Assembly: GCF_040881935.1 (NCBI RefSeq)
Contig: NZ_JBBECH010000052.1
Location: forward strand, 34,194 to 98,193
Origin: Saccharospirillum sp040881935
GTDB taxonomy: Bacteria > Pseudomonadota > Gammaproteobacteria > Pseudomonadales > Natronospirillaceae
DNA: 64,000 nt
Direction of reading: 5' to 3'
Part shown: piece after piece, positions 15,948 through 22,881 of the stretch
Layout of the letters: every line of letters starts with the position of its first letter
Numbering within the stretch: the stretch's first letter is position 1
Notes under the pieces: generated by a model
Told to the model about the DNA's origin: nothing
Databases searched by the model: none
What the model saw: only the letters and a program-made list of their open reading frames with translations
Translations under genes and position numbers: made by a program

Positions 15948-16227
15948 CAGAAACCTTGGGGCAGAGATTCTTGACGGTATCAACGAAATAAAGCAGTTCA
16001 AGAAAGGCAAATTGGCTCTGCGAACACATGAGCTTTCAGAGCCATCACCGCCCAAAATAATCAGGCTGAAATTGAATATGTCACAATCAGCGTTTGCCGG
16101 TCTTATGGGGGTGAGCGTGCGAACCCTTCAGGATTGGGAGCAGGGGCGTAGGGAGCCACAGGGACCAGCGGTCGCACTTTTGCGCATTGCAGAACAACAC
16201 CCGGAAGTTTTTAATGAGCTTCACTGA
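15940..16227 (+). CDS. higA: HigA-like antitoxin (XRE family)
   Basis: A 95-residue antitoxin with an N-terminal toxin-neutralising segment and a C-terminal HTH (IIRLKLNMSQSAFAGLMGVS, RTLQDWEQGRREPQGPAVAL). It would bind HigB and repress the operon through the palindrome at 15610. Start ATG 15940 overlaps the toxin stop. Its own stop lies in CACTGAC (16222-16228), which could be the left half of an attC site whose right half has been lost to the transposase remnant that follows. Confidence 0.88.
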   Translation: MGDRNLGAEILDGINEIKQFKKGKLALRTHELSEPSPPKIIRLKLNMSQSAFAGLMGVSVRTLQDWEQGRREPQGPAVALLRIAEQHPEVFNELH

Positions 16228-16295
16228 CTAAAGTGGATTGCAGTCAGGCGCTATAATCAGGCAATGCACCGGATGCCCGACCAATAGTGTCACGA

Positions 16296-16924
16296 CCTCC
16301 ATAGACATACATCTTACTGACTCACTAAGAAAGCAATCACATTTTGAATGGGTAGTACTCAACAAGGCGCTACCTATTAAAGTGGATCGGGATTTTTACG
16401 AATAATTGAGTGATCATTTCGAAATTCAGGCACGCCACTGTCTCAGGCGACCCTGTGAATCGAATATTGCGGGAAGGTTTGGCTAAGTCAGTTGCGTAGC
16501 CAATGATAATCCAAGAGTTCGACGGTAACCGGAACTGCTGACACTTTGCTTTAATCGAGATTGCAGTGCCGACCAACCCTTTAAACTGGCTTTCAAAGTG
16601 CTGAGTGTTATAGACCCAGTGCTCGGAATCGATATTAAGGCGTTCGAGAATCGGCGAAAGGATATGTGTGATGTTTCCGCGTTGGCTTGCCGGCCAACTT
16701 CTTCATTGGTAATGGTTTGACATGATGGCATAGGCACAAACATCGAGTGCATATACCTTGGCCAGCTCGATTATCCGGTTTTCAATCCAGCCGCGCCGAT
16801 GTTCGTAGTCATTGCCGGAATGCTCGTCACGGCCACACAAGAAGGCTCGGCGCACGCATCGGGAGGTGCAGTGGTAGTAAGGAGTGGCCTCCAGGGCGAT
16901 TTGTGATTTCCTTGAACGTGGCAT
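16296..16924 (-). pseudogene. RAYT/IS200-like transposase remnant 2 (internal deletion)
   Basis: The N-terminal 73 codons (from ATG at 16924) read MPRSRKSQIALEATPYYHCT, then CVRRAFLCG and CAYAIMSNHYQ, ending in a premature stop at 16703 exactly where the catalytic HUH motif (NHYH in intact RAYTs) should be completed. The frame of the C-terminal part follows after the loss of well over 100 codons, ending at a TAG near 16370. It carries the same 258 bases as remnant 1. The element is dead; its terminal sequence CCTCCAT...CATCTTACTGACTCAC is shared with the other two remnants. Confidence 0.82.
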
Positions 16925-17016
16925 AGTGTCTAACCCTGACGGCTCGTATTTGAATTGCTGTATAAACTACTGGATGGTATGTGCTGGGTCAAGTGTTGTG
17001 ATGGGTGTCCAACTTA

Positions 17017-17097
17017 TGCTGACAAGGCCAGGCACAGTGTCGGTGAAAGTGGTGCAAGTTCACCACTGCAAAGCCGCGTGTGCTGGCGGCGTTAAGT
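17017..17097 (+). other. attC-like recombination site (81 bp)
   Basis: Half-sites TGCTGAC (17017-17023) and GTTAAGT (17091-17097, perfect GTTRRRY). The arms GCCAGGCACA and TGTGCTGGC pair apart from one extra G on the left arm. The centre has its own stem AGTGGTG/CACCACT. Ten bases downstream comes the AAGGAGGT ribosome site of the next gene, as is usual at cassette starts. Confidence 0.72.
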
Positions 17098-17113
17098 GGC
17101 AAGGAGGTATTTT

Positions 17114-17518
17114 ATGCAAAGTGATAAAGATGAAATTTGTGAGCTTGTTGCGAAGTGGATGAAGGCAACGAAAGAAGGTGATTCTGACACAGTACTCAGT
17201 TTGATGGCAGACGATGCTACTTTTATTGTTGCTGGCCAACCTCCTTTTGGGAAAGGAGCATTCGCGTCAGCTACAAATGCTCAGGAGACCGGATCAATGG
17301 AAATAGATGGTGAGAGTGAAGTACTCGAGATCACCGTTGCGGGCGAATGGGCGTTCATGCTGAGTCATTTAACCGTCAAAGTAAAATCCGAAGGAACGCC
17401 TCAAATGATCCGGGCAGGTAATACTCTCACTGTGCTTACAAAAAAAAACGGTCGCTGGCTATTGTACCGGGATGCAAATCTTCTGGTCCCAGTACAGGAA
17501 TCTGGAGATGCCACTTAA
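17114..17518 (+). CDS. Cassette gene: SnoaL/DUF4440-like protein
   Basis: A 134-residue cone-shaped NTF2-fold protein of the YybH/SgcJ type: EICELVAKWMKATKEGDSDT, VLSLMADDATFIVAGQPPFG, and the C-terminal strand pattern ending in NGRWLLYRDANLL. Such domains bind small hydrophobic ligands or act as isomerases; no specific role can be given. The start at 17114 has a perfect AAGGAGGT. The stop lies inside the ACTTAAC half-site of the next attC-like element, so the gene is a complete cassette. Confidence 0.78.
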   Translation: MQSDKDEICELVAKWMKATKEGDSDTVLSLMADDATFIVAGQPPFGKGAFASATNAQETGSMEIDGESEVLEITVAGEWAFMLSHLTVKVKSEGTPQMIRAGNTLTVLTKKNGRWLLYRDANLLVPVQESGDAT

Positions 17519-17575
17519 CAAGATCATCAAATTCGCTCCCTACGGACGGACGCTCGCAAGCTCGCGCCGTTAGAA
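17513..17575 (+). other. attC-like recombination site
   Basis: Starts with ACTTAAC (17513-17519, perfect RYYYAAC) and ends with GTTAGAA (17569-17575). The interior AAATTCGCTCCCTACGG...GCTCGCGCC is the kind of sequence found in attC sites of Pseudomonas-type integrons. Internal pairing is less regular than in the other sites. The stop of the preceding gene is in the left half-site. Confidence 0.65.
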
Positions 17576-17592
17576 CTAAAAAGGAATACAGA

Positions 17593-17775
17593 GTGAGTGA
17601 CGCGATTTTTTACGTCGGTCTCGAAATATTTATTATTGGCGGAATCGGTCTGCTAATTTCAGCTTTCAAGACCAGTATTTTTTGGGGTAACAATCACAGT
17701 CACGGCGACGTCTACTACATTGCGGCTTCGCCATCATTCCTTCATTCCGCAGTCGCGCATGCTGGCTGGCGTTAA
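17593..17775 (+). CDS. Short cassette ORF with one membrane helix, probably truncated
   Basis: A 60-codon frame starts with GTG at 17593 behind AAGGA and encodes one membrane helix (FYVGLEIFIIGGIGLLISAF). From about codon 32 it reads straight through an attC-like site and stops in its right half-site. Genuine cassette genes usually stop at or near the left half-site, so this is probably the 5' part of a membrane-protein gene that has been fused to an attC by recombination. No family recognised. Confidence 0.45.
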   Translation: MSDAIFYVGLEIFIIGGIGLLISAFKTSIFWGNNHSHGDVYYIAASPSFLHSAVAHAGWR

Positions 17776-17777
17776 GC
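17685..17777 (+). other. attC-like recombination site (93 bp), less certain
   Basis: Half-sites GGGTAAC (17685-17691) and GTTAAGC (17771-17777, perfect GTTRRRY). The arms around CACGGCGAC and GTCGCGC show partial complementarity. It is directly followed by the GGGGGTGG ribosome site of the ankyrin gene. The right half is convincing; the left boundary is less so. Confidence 0.5.
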
Positions 17778-17791
17778 TTATAGGGGGTGGA

Positions 17792-18208
17792 ATGGTAAGT
17801 GAAGTTCCTGAGAAAAGGCAGGGAGTCGATGAATATGGACGGTCAGAGATTCATTACGCTAAAGATGCCAATGTCATTCAACTGATGATTGATTCAGGCA
17901 CTGATATAAACCGTCAGGATGACAATGGCTGGTGTCCCCTTCATTTCTACGCACAGGCCTGCAACATTGACGCCGTAGAGGTAGCGCTTGCGAATAATGC
18001 CGACCCGAATCTTTTAGATTCCCATGGAAATGGGCCGCTATGGACAGCCACGATGAACGCCAAAGGCAACTTTTCATGTGTGGTGGCATTACTAAAATCT
18101 GGAGCAAATGCTACACGTAAAAACATGCATGGTCGCAGCCCGTCGGACATGGCTAACACTATCAAAGGCGGATTAGAGCGAGTATTCGCAGATGATGGTC
18201 ATGCTTGA
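17792..18208 (+). CDS. Cassette gene: ankyrin-repeat protein
   Basis: A 138-residue protein with about three ankyrin units: SEIHYAKDANVIQLMIDSGT, GWCPLHFYAQACNIDAVEVA (GxxPLH signature) and GPLWTATMNAKGNFSCVVAL, closing with GRSPSDMA. Ankyrin repeats bind proteins; the partner is unknown. The ATG at 17792 has a strong GGGGGTGG site. The stop TGA is inside GCTTGAC, the left half-site of the following attC-like element. Confidence 0.75.
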   Translation: MVSEVPEKRQGVDEYGRSEIHYAKDANVIQLMIDSGTDINRQDDNGWCPLHFYAQACNIDAVEVALANNADPNLLDSHGNGPLWTATMNAKGNFSCVVALLKSGANATRKNMHGRSPSDMANTIKGGLERVFADDGHA

Positions 18209-18256
18209 CAAGGCCAGTCAGCATCTCCGTTATTGATAGCTCCGGCAGAGTTAGCG
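18203..18256 (+). other. attC-like recombination site
   Basis: Half-sites GCTTGAC (18203-18209) and GTTAGCG (18250-18256). The arms GCC.AG.AGC.ATC and GAT.GCT.GGC pair with two extra bases on the left arm. It shares the TGACAAGGCCAG start with the site at 17017. Confidence 0.6.
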
Positions 18257-18328
18257 TAGGTAAAATCTGGGTTCACGCAATCAGCAAGCCTGAGTCCCGC
18301 GCATGGCTGAATAAGAGGATTTTTTACG

Positions 18329-18730
18329 ATGAATGCTGTTAAACATATCAGCACCTACATAAACCGCACCCCGAAAGATGTTTATGCGTTTGCCTCCAAA
18401 CCTGAAAATCTGCCGAGCTGGGCAGCAGGTTTGGCTAGATCTGAGGTTAAAAAAGATGGGGATGCATGGGTTGCTGAAGCCCCATTCGGAAAGGCGAGGA
18501 TCAGGTTTGCGGAAGCTAATGAATTTGGTGTCATGGATCATGATGTCGAACTTGATTCTGGCGTAGTAGTTCATAACCCTATGCGGGTCGTTCCGAACGG
18601 TAATGGAAGCGAATTAATATTTACCTTATTGCAGCAGCCTGGGGTATCTGAAGATCAATTCGCGGACGATGCGCAAGCCGTTTCCAAAGATCTCCGAGCG
18701 TTGAAAGAGCTTCTCGAAGGAGGCTCCTGA
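18329..18730 (+). CDS. SRPBCC-fold protein
   Basis: A 133-residue protein of the START/SRPBCC superfamily: KHISTYINRTPKDVYAFASK (N-terminal strand and helix), NLPSWAAGLA, VVVHNPMRVVPNGNGSELIF and the long C-terminal helix AQAVSKDLRALKELLEG. These form a helix-grip ligand pocket; the ligand is unknown. An AGAGGA site precedes the start. The gene follows an attC-like site, so it is probably the last recognisable cassette; any attC after it has been overwritten by a transposase remnant. Confidence 0.75.
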   Translation: MNAVKHISTYINRTPKDVYAFASKPENLPSWAAGLARSEVKKDGDAWVAEAPFGKARIRFAEANEFGVMDHDVELDSGVVVHNPMRVVPNGNGSELIFTLLQQPGVSEDQFADDAQAVSKDLRALKELLEGGS

Positions 18731-19068
18731 ATGGAGGCAAAATCACGAGCCCTGAGCAGACTGACGTAATGAGGATTGTTTAATCTCCACTTGCTGCCTG
18801 GCATATTCTGCCGAGGGTAGCCCCAACAAGCGGAAATAACGGTATCTTTTGCAGAAACCGGATACAGGCGAGCGTCTCAATGGACATGCATCATACTGAC
18901 TCACTAAGAAAGCGACCACAGTTTGAATGGGTAGTGCTCAACTATGAGCTATCTATCAAAGTGAACCGGGATTTTTACGGATAATTGAGTGGTTTTTTTG
19001 AAATTCAGGCGCACCATTACCTCAGCAGGTTCTGAAAAAATACTAGGTTCCACAGTCAGAGGGTATGA
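18731..19068. pseudogene. RAYT transposase remnant 3 (two short pieces)
   Basis: Gene-free stretch. 18796-18850 matches bases 15380-15430 of remnant 1 (its distal part, frame lost), and 18868-19035 matches the proximal end of remnants 1 and 2 (CATACTGACTCACTAAGAAA...GGGATTTTTACG). The order of the pieces means parts of two degenerate copies lie end to end. More diverged than the other remnants, so older. Confidence 0.65.
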
Positions 19069-19872
19069 ATGTCCAACAACGATCTAAAAATGATGGGGCT
19101 GGCTAAGGTTGAAATAGCTGAGTTCAATGGCATGACGGCGATCCGTAAAGAACCAGTTAATCTAACAGAAGGGTACTTTTACCGGGAAGTGCTAACTCAG
19201 TCTGGAGCTTGCGCTATCTCTGCGCCTGAATTATTGGCCTCACCGTCGGATTATGAATTGTGGATTGAATACATACCCAACGCTGTCGATAAAGATGAAA
19301 CCAGTAGCTCAGATTTTATGAAGTGCCTGTCGAATCTGCATGAAGCTGAAATTCAATTGGATGACTCACAGCTGTTTCAATTCAATTGGTCAGCCGAGGA
19401 CACTGAACGAGCTATCGCCCGTTTCACAGCTAATCAACAATATATTATTACACGTGCTATCCCTTCCTACTTTGAACGCCAGCAAGCTTTGTTTGCGCCC
19501 ATGGGTCCGGTTTCCGGCGATACCAATGTGTTCAATTGGGGAAGACGGTCAAATGGGGAGCTGGTGCTGTTTGACTGGGAGCGATTTGGCAAGGCATCGC
19601 CAGCGATGGACCTTGCACCGATGATCCCAGGATTGCCACCGGTTGAGGTTATTGATCATTATTGTGACCGCTATCTCAGGGAGCGGAAAACGCCTACTTT
19701 CAATTTAGCGGAACTTCGTCAACAAGTGCTGGTAGCCATTGCCTGGCTGGTCATTGAAGTGGTGAACATTCTTCATGATCGAGAGAATGCGCAGGCTACC
19801 AAGTATATGGACTGGTTTAACCAACAGTTTGGGTGCTGGTTAAGTAAACATCTGGCATACGTGGAAAGTTGA
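19069..19872 (+). CDS. Aminoglycoside phosphotransferase (APH)-fold kinase
   Basis: A 267-residue protein with the C-terminal lobe of the APH/choline-kinase family: GPVSGDTNVFNWG is the catalytic loop and LVLFDWERFGKASPAMDLA the metal-binding loop. The usual histidine of the HGDxxxxN motif is serine here, but the catalytic Asp and Asn remain. Family members phosphorylate small alcohols such as antibiotics, choline or homoserine; the substrate cannot be told. It follows the remnants at the right edge of the accessory region, with no attC-like site after it. Confidence 0.7.
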   Translation: MSNNDLKMMGLAKVEIAEFNGMTAIRKEPVNLTEGYFYREVLTQSGACAISAPELLASPSDYELWIEYIPNAVDKDETSSSDFMKCLSNLHEAEIQLDDSQLFQFNWSAEDTERAIARFTANQQYIITRAIPSYFERQQALFAPMGPVSGDTNVFNWGRRSNGELVLFDWERFGKASPAMDLAPMIPGLPPVEVIDHYCDRYLRERKTPTFNLAELRQQVLVAIAWLVIEVVNILHDRENAQATKYMDWFNQQFGCWLSKHLAYVES

Positions 19873-20044
19873 ACTGTACTCGAACCATTCGAGTCAGAGT
19901 CATTGATATTGCATTCAGACCAATGATGCTGGTTCCGGGATAGATATAATACCGTGCTATTTGATTCCGGGTGTCTATATTCATATTCACCTCCCTTGCT
20001 TCTGCGACTATGCTTGCACATCTTTCTATACGGAATAGCCATTC

Positions 20045-21889
20045 GTGAACAACCTTGTTTTTGAAGGCATCGCCTTTCTTGTCGCTGCAGTTCTTGCTCC
20101 CACCCTGTTTAAACGGCTTGGTTTCGGTACTGCTGTCGGTTACCTGTTCGCCGGAATTCTGATTGGTCCTTACGGGCTTCGCGTATTCAGAGATGCTGAA
20201 TCGGTGATGGACGTCGCTCAACTCGGCGTGGTGTTATTGCTGTTTGTGATCGGTCTGGATACCCGGTTGTCCCGACTGGTTGCGATGAAACGCGATATTC
20301 TTTTTGTAGGGAATGGACAGGTTTGGCTCACGGCGCTGGTATTGGGCTTCGTGGCCTGGTTATTTGGGCTGTCGATCGCCGCGGTCATTATCGTGGGGTT
20401 TGCCTTCGCGTTGTCGGGTACGGCCATTGCCTTACAACTGCTGGATGAACGGGGGGATATGTCTCGCCCGTACGGTCAAAAGAGCTTCGCCGTGTTGCTC
20501 ACGCAAGACATGCTGACCGTGCCCATACTGGCGTTGATCCCCCTGTTTTTAGTCGGTACCGGCACAGTAAGCCGAACCGGGTCAGCTATAGGGGATACCC
20601 TGCTGGCGATCGGTGTCGTCGGTGGCATTATTCTAGTTGGTCGTTATGTGCTTGATCATGTTTTCAGGTGGCTGGCGACAGGAGGCGCGCGCGAGGTGAT
20701 GACCGCAGCCGCCTTGCTGGTTGTGATCTTCGCATCCCTGGCGGCAAGCTACGCCGGTCTTTCAATGGCCCTGGGGGCCTTTTTGGCCGGTGTCATGCTG
20801 GCCGGATCATCCTATCGCCACCAGCTGCGAGCGGACGTCGAACCTTTTCGTGGGTTGTTGCTGGCTCTGTTTTTTATGAGCATTGGCATGCTGATCAACC
20901 TGGCCGATGTCTGGAACAACATACTTCTGGTTGTGACCTTGCTGGTGGCTTACCTGGTCATCAAGGTTACCGTGGCAACGCTGGTGGCTCATTTTTCGGG
21001 TTCATCCTGGCCCGAGTCCCTGCGTTTTGGGCTGTTGCTGTCTGCGGCCGGTGAGTTTGCCTTTGTTCTGGTGCCGCTGGTGGCCGGGCAGGGTCTGATC
21101 GATGCACAGACGACGAATATTCTGATTGCCCTGGCGGCGTTGTCGATGGTGGCGTCGCCTCCTCTGGCGGTATTGGCAGAGCGCTGGATTAAAACTCTGG
21201 ATCAGCGGGAAGAAACACCCGAAGAGGACTTCGGCAATGCCCGGGGTTCAGCGCTGGTGATCGGGTTCGGCCGGTTTGGGCAAATTGCCTCACAGTTGCT
21301 GCTGGCCGAAGATATTGAAACAACCCTTATCGATTTCCGGCCCGAGCGCATTCGTGCGGCGGCGCGGTTTGGTTTTAAAGTCTATTACGGGCATGGCCTG
21401 AATCTCGATATGCTTCGGGCCGCCGGTGCCGAACAGGCGAAACTGATTATGGTGTGTATCGATGACCCCACAGAAGCACTCGCTGCGGTAACCATGATTC
21501 GAAGTGCTTTCCCAGAGGTTCAGCTACATGCCAGGGCTTATGATCGCGGGCATGCATTGGCGTTGATGAAAGCAGGCGTCGACCATCAGGTGCGCGAAAC
21601 CTTTGAGTCAGCCATTACCGCCGGGAGAGGCATGCTCGAAGCGCTGGGCGTGCCCCATGAGCAGGCCAGACGAACAGAGCACGATGTACGCCAGCGCGAC
21701 CTCAAGCGCCTGGAGCTGCAGCGTTTGCAGGGCGTTGACGCGGGTGTCGACTTTTTGCACAGCAACTTGCAGCCAGAGCCACTTAAGGCACCGGATCATC
21801 CGGCAACCTCTTTGAATACCGAAGCTGACGAGATACTGCACCAACAGCCCGGTGAGATGCCATCCAAGCCTGATGAGTTCAGTGAATAA
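20045..21889 (+). CDS. KefB/KefC-type potassium/proton antiporter
   Basis: A 614-residue CPA2-family protein. The first ~380 residues contain about 12 membrane helices, including FGTAVGYLFAGILIGPYG and LGVVLLLFVIGLDTRLSRL. The RCK/TrkA-N domain begins near 400 (SALVIGFGRFGQIASQLLL, TLIDFRPERI). The C-terminus is a polar tail. Kef systems export K+ in exchange for protons and are gated by NAD(H) and glutathione conjugates. The start is GTG at 20045. No KefF/KefG-type partner is next to it. Confidence 0.87.
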   Translation: MNNLVFEGIAFLVAAVLAPTLFKRLGFGTAVGYLFAGILIGPYGLRVFRDAESVMDVAQLGVVLLLFVIGLDTRLSRLVAMKRDILFVGNGQVWLTALVLGFVAWLFGLSIAAVIIVGFAFALSGTAIALQLLDERGDMSRPYGQKSFAVLLTQDMLTVPILALIPLFLVGTGTVSRTGSAIGDTLLAIGVVGGIILVGRYVLDHVFRWLATGGAREVMTAAALLVVIFASLAASYAGLSMALGAFLAGVMLAGSSYRHQLRADVEPFRGLLLALFFMSIGMLINLADVWNNILLVVTLLVAYLVIKVTVATLVAHFSGSSWPESLRFGLLLSAAGEFAFVLVPLVAGQGLIDAQTTNILIALAALSMVASPPLAVLAERWIKTLDQREETPEEDFGNARGSALVIGFGRFGQIASQLLLAEDIETTLIDFRPERIRAAARFGFKVYYGHGLNLDMLRAAGAEQAKLIMVCIDDPTEALAAVTMIRSAFPEVQLHARAYDRGHALALMKAGVDHQVRETFESAITAGRGMLEALGVPHEQARRTEHDVRQRDLKRLELQRLQGVDAGVDFLHSNLQPEPLKAPDHPATSLNTEADEILHQQPGEMPSKPDEFSE

Positions 21890-22039
21890 CAGGCTATTAC
21901 CTTGTTGCCAGGCAGTAACCTACACTGATGTCGAATCTCCCGGTCTCCGCCCGACTATAGAGTGTTCACAGGCGGACAGTCCATTTCGGACAATTTCGGC
22001 CGGTATGTAGAATCGAAGCAGCAGGCAGAGTAGATCAAC

Positions 22040-22669
22040 ATGAGCAACGTATTCGTTAACATTGGGCTTAGTCTCGATGGCTACATGGCCCCCGAAGGGA
22101 TGACCATGGAAGATCCCGGGCATAAGAATTGGGGCGAGAAGTGGGGAGCGCTAATGACCTGGCTTCTCAATCAACAGTACATGCGCGAGAAGCTTAAATT
22201 CGGCCCGGGGGGCGAGACTGGTCAAGTCAACGACATGGTTCGGTACACTTTTGAGCGCACCGGCGCCAACATCATGGGTAAGCGTATGTTCGACCAGGGC
22301 GAAGTTAGTTGGCCAGAGGAAGCTCCGTTTCACACGCCGGTATACGTTCTTACCCACGAGAAACGAGACCCATGGGTGCGCCCTGGCGGAACGACGTTTT
22401 ACTTCATCAATGAAGGTCCGGAGCGCGCGCTGGCGCTGGCTCGGGAGGCGGCGGATAAGCGTGACATACGCATCTCAGGTGGCGCAGATGTGATTCAGCA
22501 ATACCTGAGTCTGGATGCTATGGACGAGCTGGAAATTGCCCTGGCCCCCGTGCTGTTCAGTGGTGGCCGGCGTCTCTTCGAGAATCTAAGCGAGCCCGGG
22601 CCAAAGTTTCGCATTGACACGGTTCTTGATGGCCCGGATGCCACACACTTGCGCTATGTCCGTCAGTAA
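22040..22669 (+). CDS. RibD C-terminal/dihydrofolate reductase-like protein
   Basis: A 209-residue protein of the DHFR superfamily as found in RibD C-terminal domains: NIGLSLDGYMAPEG at the start, GANIMGKRMFDQGEVSW, TPVYVLTHEKR and ISGGADVIQQYLSLDAMDEL (NADPH-binding). These stand-alone proteins are predicted reductases of unknown substrate. It is the only complete plus-strand gene between the antiporter and the MBL ribonuclease. Confidence 0.85.
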   Translation: MSNVFVNIGLSLDGYMAPEGMTMEDPGHKNWGEKWGALMTWLLNQQYMREKLKFGPGGETGQVNDMVRYTFERTGANIMGKRMFDQGEVSWPEEAPFHTPVYVLTHEKRDPWVRPGGTTFYFINEGPERALALAREAADKRDIRISGGADVIQQYLSLDAMDELEIALAPVLFSGGRRLFENLSEPGPKFRIDTVLDGPDATHLRYVRQ

Positions 22670-22679
22670 TAGTACCCCT

Positions 22680-22847
22680 ATGATCACGACAGACATACTA
22701 CAGTTCCTCGCTGAGCTCGAAGGCCGGTTTTATCGGGCTATGGTCTCCAATGATGTCGGCAGCATCTCAAGATGCATCACAGAAGACTGGATTCTTGCCA
22801 CACCAAAGGCAGGGCCGGTGCTCCGGTTCAAAAAAGTGAGAGGGTAA
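22680..22847 (+). pseudogene. Truncated DUF4440/SnoaL-like gene
   Basis: A 55-codon frame (MITTDILQFLAELEGRFYRA, then NDVGSISRCITEDWILATPK) resembles the first third of DUF4440 NTF2-fold proteins, normally 120-140 residues. The frame ends abruptly at KVRG and no continuation is visible before the convergent MBL gene. It starts ten bases after the DHFR-like stop. Most likely a decayed gene. Confidence 0.5.
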
Positions 22848-22881
22848 AGTAAAAGCACTCCCTAACCAGCCTATCAGGCTG

